A stretch of 64,000 bases of DNA from Sindora glabra (Eukaryota > Streptophyta > Magnoliopsida > Fabales > Fabaceae). A program made the position numbers and the translations under genes. The notes beneath the pieces were generated by a model. The model saw only the letters and a list, made by a program, of their open reading frames with translations, did not search any database and was not told where the DNA came from. The stretch covers positions 49,476,179 through 49,540,178 of the forward strand of contig CM035232.1 in NCBI GenBank assembly GCA_020226215.1, written 5' to 3'. Each line of letters starts with the position of its first letter. The first letter of the stretch is position 1. Shown piece after piece: positions 49,601 to 62,095 of this stretch.

Positions 49601-51380
49601 AAAAATTGTATTTAAGGCTACAAAATAAAATATGAGAATAATAGAATCATATTTTGGTATGCAATATGCGCGAAAGGAAGGTGCAAGACCTGCCCTTAAG
49701 TTTATAAGCGTGAATCTAATTACTTTATTTTGTATTTGAATTTTCACCTATTCTTCGTATTCTTGTCATATTATAGATAAACAAAATTTTTATTTGTAGT
49801 GAAATTTAGAATTTTTTTTTCTGTGTATAATAGAATTCGTAAAATTTTTTATATTTATATTTCTCTAGATATTGTAAAAAAAAAAAAAGACTAAATTACC
49901 AATTTTGTTTTTAAATAATAGTGTAGACAATTCTGTTACCTATTCTTTATTACTGGCAGAGCTAAAATTTTAAAGGTTAGTGAAGTCAAATAAATAAATC
50001 AACTATTAATGTATTGATATATTTTAATAAAAAAACTTGAAATAGAAAAATAAAAATAATCTATTTATATTAATATTTATTAAAAGTAAAATCTTCTAAA
50101 ACTAATAAAAAAGCTAAAATTCATGTATGACAGTGTTCGAACATTTATATATAAAAATGGAAATATTATATATTTTTTAGTAGAAGCATGAGAATACTAT
50201 TTTTATGGGAGAGTAAGAGAAATGAATTATAATTATCATATCACTTGTTGAAAACCCATGATTAAAATATAAAGTTATATGAATTTTATAAATGATCAAG
50301 TGATTATTTTAAGTGATTATATAACTTTCAATTATATTTTAATTTTATTAATCAAATGCAAGATTTGATGTTCATAATTTTTTTATCTCTCATATAAAAA
50401 TATTCTTTTGATTTGATATATTCACTTTTTTTATATTTTGTTATATATTAAATATAAATTACTTAAAGGTTGAGATTATGTTTAATGAACACCGTGATTT
50501 ATTGTTAGAACCGGAAATTAACTATTAGATTAGATGTTGTGAAAGTGATCGAGATTAAAACATAAAGTAGTTTATGATACTTTAATTAATTATGGAGACA
50601 TAAATGAATTTAAATATTCACACCTTAATCGATATCAAAATCTGATAGTTAGAATTTATATTTCTTACTCTTATAAATTACTACTCTTTCAATTTCTTAA
50701 ATAACCATTCGTTAATAATTTATTGATTTAAATGAGTTAAAGAGGGTTTAATTTAAAGCTGAGGGGTGCCATAATTTAATTTACTCTAACATTTTAATTA
50801 AATATTATAAAATTAACATATATTTAATTCAGATTTGAGAGAAAGAGTGTGGACATTTTGTATCCGCCCGGTTAGCTAATAAAAAGAAAATAATTGTCAA
50901 ATTGAATTGTTGTCTCTATATTAATTTTTTAAAATTCAAATGTATTGAAAATTATCCTTTCAAAATTTTAAAATATTGAAAAGTATAATTATTTTTATTC
51001 TAATTAATCAAGAGAATGAACATATATATAACTTGAGTATATAAGAATTTATCATGGCAATACTTGTATGCTGTTGATATAAATACAATTCCATGACCGA
51101 TATATAAAATACATGTCCTAATTAAAAATAAAATTAATTTTGTCTGTATCATACAGATGCATGAATCCTGGAATGTGCAAAAGAGTATCAAACCTTCCAA
51201 AGCCATCGTCTTGCTTGACCAGCTAGATTGGATAGACCCACTACGCAACCTTTCAACTTTTGGTATAATTAAGTGGTAGACAATCCTGCCACTCCGTGCA
51301 AATGCAAATGGTTCAAGATCACACATTTTTCATATACAGGTTGTCCTAATTACCCCTCCGTGCCTTTGTGTCTATTTTTC
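49601..51380. other. AT-rich intergenic region upstream of the ERF gene
   Basis: No gene seen. A TTGACC element (W-box type) lies at 51215-51220, about 170 bp upstream of the TATA box, and could bind WRKY factors. The 108-residue minus-strand ORF at 51000-51326 has no recognisable domain. Confidence 0.4.
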
Positions 51381-51386
51381 CAAACA

Positions 51387-51395
51387 CTATATAAA
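51387..51395 (+). promoter_or_regulatory. TATA box of the ERF gene
   Basis: CTATATAAA lies about 85 bp before the ATG, a standard distance for a short 5' UTR. The sequence between them is A/C-rich with CAAACACAAACAAA, like a plant leader. Confidence 0.75.
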
Positions 51396-51475
51396 CCTCG
51401 TCTACGAAAGCAATATCAAACACAAACAAATACTAAAGAGTTATTTACCAAGAAAAGCACTAAAGAGTTAAAACC

Positions 51476-51883
51476 ATGGATAAAGGGAGATTTTGGGGAA
51501 AGGCTAAGGATGACGGCGGAGAAGCAAAATTCCGAGGTGTGCGGAGGCGGCCGTGGGGGAAGTTTGCGGCGGAGATTCGCGATTCAACCCGGCAAAGCCA
51601 AAGAGTGTGGCTGGGAACCTTTAACACGGCGGAAGAAGCAGCTCGGGCCTACGACCGAGCCGCTTACAGCATGAGAGGTTCGTTTGCAATCCTGAATTTT
51701 CCCAATGAGTATCCTCTGCAAGCCGGCGGTTCTGCTTCTGCTTCTTACTCCTCTGCTGCTTCTTCCGCTTCTTCGCGGTTTGGGAATAAGGGAGAAAGGA
51801 AAGAAGTCATTGAGCTTGAATACTTGGATGACAAATTGTTGGAAGAGCTTCTTAACATGGAGGAGAAGAACAACGGCATGTGA
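51476..51883 (+). CDS. Small AP2/ERF transcription factor with EDLL motif (ERF group IX, ERF095-098-like)
   Basis: The 135-residue intronless ORF encodes a nuclear transcription factor. The AP2/ERF domain covers about residues 18-76: [19 protein letters not shown], then [15 protein letters not shown] and NFP. It binds GCC-box type DNA in this family. A Ser/Ala-rich linker (84-100) leads to [16 protein letters not shown] at 111-126, the EDLL activation motif typical of the small group IX ERFs (ERF095 to ERF098/TDR1 in Arabidopsis). Length fits that group (about 130-140). The start is supported by the context ACCATGG, the A/C-rich leader and a TATA box at 51387. Related proteins act in ethylene, jasmonate and stress responses; which one this is cannot be told. 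The ORF at 51273-51674 is its shadow. Confidence 0.95.
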   Translation: MDKGRFWGKAKDDGGEAKFRGVRRRPWGKFAAEIRDSTRQSQRVWLGTFNTAEEAARAYDRAAYSMRGSFAILNFPNEYPLQAGGSASASYSSAASSASSRFGNKGERKEVIELEYLDDKLLEELLNMEEKNNGM

Positions 51884-52140
51884 AGGTCAACAGTCTTTGG
51901 GGTTGCTCTTTTCCCTTCGTTTCGGGAGAAATATCATTATTTTTGCGGGCGTATTAGGAAATTCAATATTGTTATCTCTTATATTTTGATTAGTGGAAAT
52001 CATTTTTAAAAATTTTTATTGTATGTTTAATTATGGTTTCGAAGTATCTGACCCATCAAATCAAAATAGATAATAAAAACTAAAATTTCATATTTATAAT
52101 TTTTTTTATACATTGGGAATTTAAGATTAGGGAGGCGATA
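51884..52140 (+). other. ERF 3' untranslated region and downstream
   Basis: The T-rich sequence after the stop (51884-51990) is a plausible 3' UTR. AATAAA-like words appear only farther on, near 52070 (GATAATAAAAAC). The poly(A) site cannot be fixed. Confidence 0.4.
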
Positions 52141-52144
52141 TTTT

Positions 52145-52225
52145 AGGGGGATCGAAAGCCTCCAACCCCCCCCCCCCCCCTTCTTCCACCATGACCTTGG
52201 AAACCAAGGGACGGTGCTGAGCCAC
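52145..52225 (-). mobile_element. Possible tRNA-derived SINE relic
   Basis: On the minus strand TAGTGGCTCAGC (near 52207-52218) resembles a Pol III A box and CTTTCGATCCCC (near 52151-52162) a B box. CCTTGGTTTCCAAGG lies between them like an anticodon-type stem. The spacing of about 60 bases is longer than in a tRNA, partly because of a G run (C run at 52165-52180 on the plus strand). No tail or target duplication was found. Confidence 0.3.
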
Positions 52226-54785
52226 TAAACAAAGTAACAGGGTACTAATTCTAGGCAAGGAACAAAAGAGTCGATCATTGCGTTACCAAATCTCCAGGTT
52301 AAGGTAGTGCTTTTTGTAACTTAGCGGCGCAAGTACAGTCTTGGTGCCAATCAATGTTAGTGGCCAAAACTCCGGAGTCAGGTGCTATGCATAGCAATTT
52401 GATTTTTCTCCTTTTTACTTTTATTGCATTTCTATCATGTTAAAAAAATAAACACAAAAGCTTTATATACTATAAAATTTAAAATATTTTGTATATTTAA
52501 TAAAATCTATATTTAAAAAAAAACATGTGTCAATATTTCTCTAACTTCACATTTTATGGATAAAAATAGAAGATAAGGATTTAAATCCAATATGTTTAGT
52601 TTCTGTTTGAATGTGATGTTATACATTAGGAAAATCTTATAGTGATTAAAAATAAGATTTAAAATTGAATTTAAATTTTTTATATTTATTCAATTAAATT
52701 TTATAAATTTATATAAATATCTATTTAATGATAATTATTAATTTTTATTTAAAATTTAATTTTAAATTTTATTCTTAATATATATAGTATTGGTATATAA
52801 ATAAGTATTACCATTGTTCTTTAATCACTAAAAAAAGATTGAGTTCACTGAGGATAAATATATAAAGTGGGTTCTAAATTCACAAACATTTGCGAGTTAC
52901 TCCTAGATATGGAGCGTCGGGAGCTTTATATTTTAAGTTCATTGAAATTGTAGGCTCAAACAAATTTGGTAAATAATTATTTAGCCAACTTTTAGCTGGT
53001 TAGCTTGAAATTGGCTAGTTAAATTATTCAATTAGTCAATTTAATATTTGATAATTAAAACAAACAACTATTTTGTAAAATGTTAGAAAGGCAAGTATTT
53101 TACACTCAGCTGATCCCAAAATAATTATAAAAAGATGAAACTATTCCTAATAAATTTTATTATTTTCTACTTTATCCTTCCTGTGCAAACGGAGAATGCT
53201 TTTAGTTTTCCCATCACTCAAAGTCAGTAAGGCCACGGGTTGTGTGGCCAATTATTAAGAATTTAAGGCCATGGGCTTTCATTTTTAAAATTTATTTATT
53301 ATATTATTTTAAAATTTAAAATATTAATTAAATTTTAAAAATGTTTAATATATAATAAATTAAAATAATATATTATTTATAAAAAATTTAATTTAATAAA
53401 TATATATATTAAAATATTAAGATAAAATAATATTTAAATAATTTATAAAATATATTTATATTTTTATATATTTTTTATATTCAAATAATTAATTATAAAT
53501 AATTAATTTTATTAAATATTTTTATTTAAATAATTAATATAAATAATTATTAATTAATAATTAATAAATTATTTAACCTCTAATATAATTAATTAATTGA
53601 TAAATAATACCTATTTGTGCGGATTACAGTATGCGCTATTAACCTACACAATTGTAAACTTTCTCATGCATCTAGATATTTTATCAGTTATTTTTTCGTT
53701 TTTTAAATATTTAAAAAAATTTAGTTTAATATAATTTAATATTTAATAATTTAATATAATTTTTTAACATTATTTAACTTACTTATTGTATAAAATAAAA
53801 AATTCTAACTAAATTATTATAATTTATAAAAACAAATAAAAAATTATTAATATCAACTAACCCGTGCTATCTGCAGGACGAATGGCATTCATTCCCGACC
53901 TGATACGTCCCATCCCGCCTGTCCTATTGTATGCCAATTATTAAAAACAATTGAACCTGAATGTAAATTGAAATAATTAAAAAAATAATTACTTTATTAA
54001 ATTTTTTAATAATAATGAAGCGAGTAGTAAGTACAGCTACATGACGTTTGTACTTTTATCCGCGTTACGTAACCAAGTCCTTCCATTGAATTCGTAGCAC
54101 ATGTCCGTACCAAGTTTGGTTGGTCAATTTTGTCCCTTCTCTTTCCCCAATCAGTTGTTGAATTCAATGATAGACTGAGATATAATAATTGATTGATGAT
54201 AAATTAAGTAATTATATTAAAGATTTTAATAAAATTATTTTTTAAATTAACTAATAAAAATAAAATAATTTAAAAAGAGACATTAATATTAATAAATATA
54301 TATAATAAATTAATTTATATTTATTTTAAAATTAAATTATATTAATATAATTAAAATATTTTAAATAAAAATATAATTATTTAAATTTAATTAAGTGTAA
54401 AATATATCAATTATTTTTGAAACTTGGTCTAAATATATTTCTCTCTCCTCAATTTTCAATTTTGAAGTAGAAGTTTTTGAAACAAATAAAAGAGTATTAT
54501 TCTCTCTTTCTTAAGCCCCCCAACTTTTATTAATGCATTTGATGGAAGTTTTATGAAAAATATACAATAAAATATCTCGAATAATATTACTTTTATGCCA
54601 ATAGCAATTAAATTAAATATTGTAATTTGTTATTTAGTTAATGAAATAAGTTATCATTTTGTGACAAATGTATAATTTATCATTTTTTTTATTTTATTTT
54701 TAAACATATACAAAAAATTTCTTTGAAAAGCATCCAAAATTTTAATTTAATAATTTCATTTACTCTTGCAATAAAAAAACCATTT
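52226..54785. other. AT-rich intergenic region
   Basis: No gene seen. The stretch 53280-53600 and 54180-54420 is almost pure A/T with many AATTAATTA-type words. A GC-richer island around 53860-53935 has no ORF or motif that I recognise. Confidence 0.45.
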
Positions 54786-55029
54786 CATGCTTAACCCTTC
54801 GCTTGGTTCCATAGAAAACACAATGGAAAGAAATTTTAAAGTAGAAAAGTATAAGAAAATAGTAATTTTCTCCTGCTTGGCTCTTAACTGAAAATAGAGA
54901 AGAGAAATGAGGGTAGAATTCATACAGTGGGTCCTACCATTTTATTTTTACCTTAGATGAGAGGAGAAGTGCTGCACAATACCAAAATATTGTCCTCTTC
55001 CCACCACCCTTTCTTTCGTTGGCTACTGC

Positions 55030-55434
55030 ATGAATGAAAGTCGCCGCTACTGCTACCATTTCGTTCGCCTAAGTTACTGGCACATGCTATCGATTAGAAC
55101 AAGTAACAGATCTTCTTCTTTTTTCGGTTACTATTTGATGGTTGGAGCTTGGTTCATTTTTTTTCTGTTGGTTCTTTCAACCTGCAGTCCTGTCGTAGAT
55201 CCACTAAAAGAGGGTGAGTCGCCACCGTCCTCCAACTCCTATGGCAAGTTAGCCTGTCTCCAGTCAGATTCAGGCACGATTTGCCTCCTTCTAATGCAAC
55301 ATACGACAACGGAGATTGCTGGGCAAACGCAGGTCTTATGGCTCAAAAGTCACACATTCGAATCCGACCTGAATCCAATTCTAACCTGGCCTGTAGACTA
55401 CAGACTTGGTCCCCTTTGGTTTTTTTTTTTTTAA
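55030..55434 (+). other. Open frame of 134 codons inside the inverted-repeat element, doubtful
   Basis: It begins MNESRRYCYHFVR and contains a hydrophobic run FFLLVLSTCSPVV around residues 44-56, then ends in a poly-T-derived Phe run. No domain is recognised. It lies in the GC-richer cargo, so it may be captured host sequence or a chance frame. I do not assign a function. Confidence 0.25.
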
Positions 55435-55744
55435 GTTTTGTAATAATTTTTTTTTAAATTGTAAAAATTATATGATAAAAATTATTAACCTTTCAAGTTG
55501 AAAATGAATGAAAAATCTACATGGATTAGAATACTTAACGATTGTAAAAATTTTCATTATAACTAATAAATAACAAATAAATAATAAAATACAATTCTTT
55601 TTAGTTGTAAATAATAAATAGTGAGAGATGTGTAATTTTAAGGTTGAAAATGCATACCAAATATACATGAAACAGCAAGATTACTAGTAATAAATTGCTT
55701 TTTTTAATTTTATATAATAATTAATAATAACTATTTAATTTTCA

Positions 55745-55915
55745 CGTTGAAAAAGTGGGTTGATAGTGTTTTATACTATTTACTTAAATTTACATAAAAA
55801 TTATATTAAAATAATTAATTACAAAATTTTACATTAAAAAAATTAATATAAATTTTAATTAAAAAGTGGATTGATATTATTTTATATTATTTACTTAAAT
55901 TTATATTTAAGTAAA
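55745..55915. repeat. Direct repeat inside the inverted-repeat element
   Basis: AAAAAGTGGGTTGATAGTGT at about 55749 followed by TTTATACTATTTACTTAAAT recurs at about 55860 as AAAAAGTGGATTGATATTAT with the same continuation. The offset is about 112 bp. Confidence 0.75.
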
Positions 55916-56112
55916 ATAAAAAAATAATTCCCTTATATCTTTCTCTTCTCTCTTTTCTCAAAATTAAACACAACATTTTCTCTTCTATTTTATATTTTCC
56001 TTATTTTCTCTTACAATCAAGCACACCTACGGAAAATAACTTCTTTCCACTTTTCTTTTTCCTCTAATTTCTTTCTCCCTTATTTTCTACTATAACCAAA
56101 CAAAGGGTAAGC

Positions 56113-59100
56113 ATTGGATTCTCCAACTTGGTATCAATGTCAAACTTGAACATGGCACCTTCACAATTATTCCTTTCCATATATAATTAAACAATCTTAA
56201 CTCAAAGCCAATAATAATTATTCAAGAAAATGCACAATTATCTTGTAAAATGGTAAATTTCACTTAGGAAAACCCAATAGTCTAATTCTATTCCTCATTC
56301 ATAGACCCTACAATTCAACAATGATTAGCAATGGTTATTGCTTGTCAAATTTAGTAATTTTTCAGTATCAGATTCAAAAAAATTATCTATTTACTATAGT
56401 AACTTCTTCCAGAATTAAGATTCCTAGAACCTATTGAATGTCAAATTTAAGAAAGTTTACTACTCAAATAATGTCTAGACTAGTTCAATGTAATTTTATA
56501 AAAAATTCATTTGATTGGACAAAAAGCATAATTACCATAGTTTTCTAAACATCATCATCCTTGACATTTATATGAGCATAAATATAAAAATTAAATTGAT
56601 TGTTCAAACTCTTACTTGAAAGAGCCTTAATTACATATACCTTATGATCATGCACGCCATATTATACTTAAAATTAGATTATACTAGTTTACTAAAAATT
56701 AATGCAATATAGTGAGACAAATCAAGTTGTACTACTATGATCTCTTACATTATGTTTTTTCAATTGATTCAGTAACAATATTTGCACTATTGTTTTAATT
56801 ATTTATGTACTAAAAATGTAAAAAATAGATGCAAATATAATGCAAATGCAAATCACACAAAATGTTGATAGAAGAAAACAAGAACAAAATATAGAAATAG
56901 AATATAATATGTAGTAGAAAAAATTAACACGAAATTAGAGTTAGGAGGTTTTGTGAATTGAAATTAAAATAAATATATTTAACAAAACAAAGCACAAAGC
57001 AAATAGTGAGGAAGTAAATCAATGTAACAAAACAATTAATTCAAGGAATTGAGAACTCTAGTTTGAATTAATTATGGATCAATTGATATTTAATTTTTCT
57101 AATTAATTTTTCAATCTTGAATTATCTAGAACCCTTGCAATAATTCATAAATTCTACATTAGATAACCATTTAGGATTTGATCAATTAAAATTAACTAAA
57201 TTAAGTAATAGTTATAATCCTTAAGCTAGCTTGAAATTGATTTAAAGATAAAATTCAATTAAATTAAGAAATTAAATTAGAAAGTTTCAAATTAATCTCT
57301 TAACCTTCTACTTTTATGTGTAAAAATATGATTTACTAATCACAATTCAATATCAAAATAGCAAAAAATTATAAATATTAATTATACTAAATCAACATCT
57401 AATACATGTAATTTCAAGAAATCAATATAAATAATTAGAGAAGGAGGAAAATTAATTCAAAAGTTAACATTACAAATTATGATCTCATAATCTAGAAGAA
57501 AAGAGCTTCAAAATCATTGAATTAATTTCAAAGTTTAGCCCTCCATTGATGAAGAACAAAAAAATTAGAAGATGAGAGAAAGTTGAATTCTATAAAGTGT
57601 CTAAAGTCTAATTTCTAATCTATGTTCTTACATTTTTAATTGACTTAATTACCCTAAAACCCTATTGGACCTCAATTCTATGCATCTTCAAATTACAAGA
57701 ACAGAGCTTTCATAATTTTTAGAAGTTCAAAACCTATTTTTACAAAGCAATTAACTCTAAGAATTATAATAATGAAATCCTATAAGTATGACTTTTAACT
57801 AATATAAGACCACTGAAATAATGTAATTTGGATAGACCATAAATGTAAGAGTTATATAGTTAGGTCTTATAGATAATTAAGCACTGGTCTCACATTAATT
57901 GGATCTTTGTAACTCTAGATATGGCCTAAATACTAAAGCTAATTTAGCTGGGATAAAAATAAGACTTCAACTTGTTGATTAAATAAAGGTTTCAAGGAGT
58001 TTGAATTGAGCTTTAACCAAAATACCATCTTTCTCTAAACTTTCCAACAGTATAAAGATCACCCCAATCTGACATTCATAGCCCCAATCTGACATCTATA
58101 ACCTAAGATATCATTGAAAAATAGAAAGTGTTAAAGTTCAACATTAACCAAATAAATTTAAGACATTGTAAAACTAATCCCAAATTATAAAATAAGGCCA
58201 ATTCTATAACAAATATAACACATTAAGAGATATGAAATAGGAGGAAATAATATAGTAAATATTTTTCTCATCATCTTCCTCCAAATATTGAAACGTTATG
58301 CTAATATAGCCAAGATACATGGCAAATAAGATTGATGGGGATGATTATGAAAGCATTTTTTAGCATCAAGTGGTAGTTACTTGCTAGTTAAACATCTTCA
58401 GAGGGAGCACTTGGACACATCTTCAAGAGCTAGCATCTCGTAACTACCCATTTTGCATTTATAACCTATCACAATCTAATTCTCAAGTACTGTAACTAGT
58501 GTAAAGACACATAGCTAGTATTAACATACTAATTAGCTATCTTTACGAGCCTTTAAGATACTTTTGACTCATCTATTTTCTTAACTCTACTAAAAATATA
58601 AATAAGCACTTATAGAAGATAATATTGATTGCATGTGCATAAGAAAATTCAAAAGATAATTTAGATATACTAAGATATTTATACAAAAGTACATAATTTT
58701 TGAAAACATAAATCTATACACAAATACTATAAAAAAACCCTCAATTAAAACCATCATATTTCTATTCGCTATCTTCCTGAGGATCTAATTCCATAAATAA
58801 GGAAGAAGTTGGCATATTGACTAAGTCAGAACTACTAGATATACTTTCTAGTAAATGGATTTATTGAACAAGATTGACTACAAATGGATTAAACTCAAAA
58901 TTTACTTTCTTAAGCTTTGTTATATAATCTACTCAGGCCAAAACTACTAGATATACCTTCCAATTAATGGATTTGTTGAATAAGATGAACTAAAGAATTA
59001 GACTTAGAATTTATTTTCTTGAACTTTATAGTATAGTCTTCTACTCAAGAACCTGCTGCAAACACTCTTAGTCTATAACAAAATATTATTTGGAAGGTAC

Positions 59101-59503
59101 CCTAAAGTGAGAGGAATGTTTTAATATAGGTGTTAGTCATCTTTAAAGGATCCATGCTCAATATTTACAAATAAAAATTCAACAAAAAGAGTGCAAATAT
59201 TAAAATACTCAGTGAATGACTACTTTTTTCCTTGTTCTAAAGAGTTTTCACTATAATAGATCGATGCATATATATAATAATGTACAATGAATGATTGAAG
59301 CTTTAATGTACTTATTGTAACTTTTATGTGTAATATTTAATAATAAATTAGCTAATTTATCACTCTTAAAATTTATTAAAAAGAATGATTATAATTGGTA
59401 CACATATTTCATCTTATATCTTTAGTGTAACTTTATCCTCCACCACCCTAGGCATATAACCACCATCCTTATCCTTCCAACCTTTACCATACCTCTCATT
59501 TTC
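56113..59503. other. AT-rich region without recognised genes
   Basis: No ORF of note, RNA gene or clear repeat boundary. A short near-repeat TCACCCCAATCTGACATTCA / GCCCCAATCTGACATCTATA lies at 58060-58100. Another duplicated stretch is CAAATGGATTAAACTCAAAATTTACTTTCTTAAGCTTTGT at about 58880 and a related copy near 58980-59030. The style suggests decayed retrotransposon sequence. Confidence 0.4.
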
Positions 59504-59504
59504 T

Positions 59505-59880
59505 ATGAAAGATACATATCTCCCCCCATAAGTTATGTACAAGATGAATAATAATAAGATGTTGATTATAGCATTAATTACTCATTTTATTAGGTATAGT
59601 TAAAATATCAACTATACTATAAAAGTTCTATTAATGAAATTTGTTATTCTCATATATTAATAAAATTTGCCATTCTATTAATAAAATATCAACTCTATGA
59701 AGGATATATATCTCCCTCCACAAGTCATGTACAAGATGAACAATATAAAATGTTGATTATAGCATCAATTACTTATTTTATTAGATATAGTTAAAATATC
59801 AACTATGCCATAAAAGTTCTATTAATAAAATTTACCATTCTCATATATTCAAATTTCATCATCATATATCATTATATCCA
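59505..59880. repeat. Tandem duplication, about 2 x 192 bp
   Basis: GATACATATCTCCCCCCATA and what follows (59510 onward, with AAGATGTTGATTATAGCATT) is repeated from about 59702 (GGATATATATCTCCCTCCAC, AAAATGTTGATTATAGCATC). Copies differ at several sites. Confidence 0.85.
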
Positions 59881-61887
59881 AGGTTATTATATAACCTTTC
59901 CATTCAAGATAATGAGAATTTTTAGTTCTCTTGAACAACTATTTATCATAGCTCAATCATCATTAAATATATCAAAAATTTTAAGTATTTGTAACATTTT
60001 TCAATAAGAAATATCAACAAGTAGCTTGTTAGATAGTATGTTACAGTTTGGTGACATTAGGGCTCCCTAATTAATTTAAAAATTTATCAAAATTTTATCT
60101 AACATTCCTATCACATTACCACACATTAAATATCCATTTTCCTTCAATTTTTTCATTCTTAGGTACTATTCACTCAATACCAAAAATATGAAATTCAAAA
60201 TAGGGTAGCACATGAGTAGTTACAATAAAAGCCCTTTTTCAATATTCAAATCATTTCCAATTATCACTAAATTATTACATAACATCCCTAACATGTTAAA
60301 TGAAAAAAAACTTTAATTATTTCACAAAAATACCACATTCATACTATTCATACAAAATCAAAAGTATAAAATTGTCAAATCTGGGCAATAAAAAGGAAGT
60401 CTCCTCGGCATTCAAATGAATCTAAATTACCATCAAATTTTTATGTAAGCTCATTAACATGTTAAAAATAAAAGAAAATTAATTATTTTAATTTTTTTAA
60501 TCAAATTCTTGCACAAATAGTACCAAACTTTAGAATATAGAATTCAAAATTCTATTATAAGCTCTTGTAACTAAAGTCCATACAAATTCACTTTTCATAA
60601 CTCTAAAAATTTTATAAAAATTCCCGATTCTTTTCACACCTATCCTAACACTATTTATAACATCAATATACTAAAAATTAAAGTTTTAACAATTTTTAAT
60701 CTTTAATTTCAAAGAGTAACAAAAGACATACTATTATTCTCCTTTGATAGTTTTTGTTCTTAAATTTAACATAATCTTATTATCATTTCTTAATGGAAAA
60801 CTTAATAAATTTTATCCAATAAATATTGGCACTAAAATACTAATATCATATGATTATATTAACATTTATATAATATCAAATCTAAACCATACATCACCAT
60901 CACTCAACTTAATACCTATAATAGCATATATCATCATATTCTTCATATTTCATGGGAAAACTCAAAGAAACAAGAAATAATTGTCACTCATCTTAAATTC
61001 CTAATTACATAACTTTTTAAAGACTTCTTAAGGTAATAACTTCATTAAAATAAACCAAGTTTTAGAAATTTTGAAGAGAAGATTTTCATAAAACTTGAAA
61101 GAGAAAAAGGAAAACCTAGGTTATCTAGCAAGAACTAGATAGAACCACTTGGAGAACTTCTTAGGACTTACTAGAGAATTTAAAACCCTAGTAGAGATAT
61201 CTTAAGAATTCATTGTTTTAAGGTTGAAGATAGGTAGAAAATTTATGTAAAAATTCCTAAAAACCTTATATAAATCCCTAGCCCAAAGCTTTCTTTATAA
61301 ACTATGCTTTTTATTATTTTTTTGTAAAAATTTGATAGTAATTTTGGCACATGCTACACGATTTCTTAAGGCTGGAATAAAAAGATAATTTGCTCAAATC
61401 CACTTAAATTAAGCCAAATATAATATGTAGAAAAAGTACTAATAATTGCCTCTAGTTTTTCACTTATTCATTATATTGCCATTAGCTTCCTCCACAAGCT
61501 TGAGCTTTGTTTAGGCCTTATTTTTCTAGTTTCTAAAATTAGATTTGGGCCTAAAAAAATGAACTAAATTAATTCAAATGAATCAAGTTGATTTATTTTA
61601 AATTTAAGCCTAATCTCTAAGTTTTTGAGCTATTTGGGCCCTTAATTCCTATAGGGCCTTTGTATAAATTTTCCAAACTTAATGTTAGGTTTTAATTACA
61701 TTTTTACAAAAACTAGTTCCTAAGATAATTTCTACAAGAAAAAATTCTAACTAGATGTACCTTCAAACTATCTTCACAACTTACCCAAACTTCACCTGAT
61801 TACCTTACTAGGTTTCCATTAAAGAGGTTCCTAATCAAAATTCTTTCTTGAACTTTCTTGGTCTATTTGGGGTATTAAATAATCACA
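59881..61887. other. AT-rich region, possible decayed LTR
   Basis: No gene seen. The complement of 61868-61890 reads GATTATTTAATACCCCAAAT, reminiscent of the TAATACCC start of Del/Tekay LTRs, so this stretch could hold an old minus-strand LTR. The evidence is weak. Confidence 0.3.
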
Positions 61888-61888
61888 C

Positions 61889-62095
61889 AATATCCATACA
61901 TGACATCTATAAATATATAAAACTTAATAGGTAAAGGGCTTATTTTTTGTCAATTCAACATCCAAATACATATTTTAAGGCATTACATAACCATGTAATA
62001 TCCATACATAACTATCCAATAACATTTATAAATACACAGACCTCAAATGGCAAAGGGCTTATTTTTTGTCAATTCAACATCTAAGTACATATTTT
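61889..62095. repeat. Tandem duplication, about 110 bp unit
   Basis: AATATCCATACATGACATCT to CAACATCCAAATACATATTT (61889-61975) recurs as AATATCCATACATAACTATC to CAACATCTAAGTACATATTT (61998-62094). Both contain AAAGGGCTTATTTTTTGTC. Confidence 0.85.

Larger units (their letters stand above)
54786..56112. mobile_element. Terminal-inverted-repeat element with GC-richer cargo (about 1.3 kb)
   Basis: The left end ATGCTTAACCCTTCGCTTGG is matched by the complement of the right end, ATGCTTACCCTTTGTTTGG. The arms continue imperfectly for about 120 bp (GAAAGAAATT, AGTAGAAAAG-type words), and the 54800-54910 and 55990-56110 arms are clear mirror relatives. Between them 54950-55420 is GC-richer. No transposase is seen, and I could not find a clean target duplication, so the superfamily (hAT or Mutator) is undecided. 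Confidence 0.55.

Noticed and set aside
51273..51674. 133-residue ORF overlapping the ERF gene
   Set aside because: It is the wrong frame of the ERF coding sequence and starts upstream of the TATA box.
55310..55375. TATGGCTCAAAAG and ATTCGAATCC, considered as a tRNA or SINE promoter
   Set aside because: No tRNA fold can be formed and the boxes are too close together.
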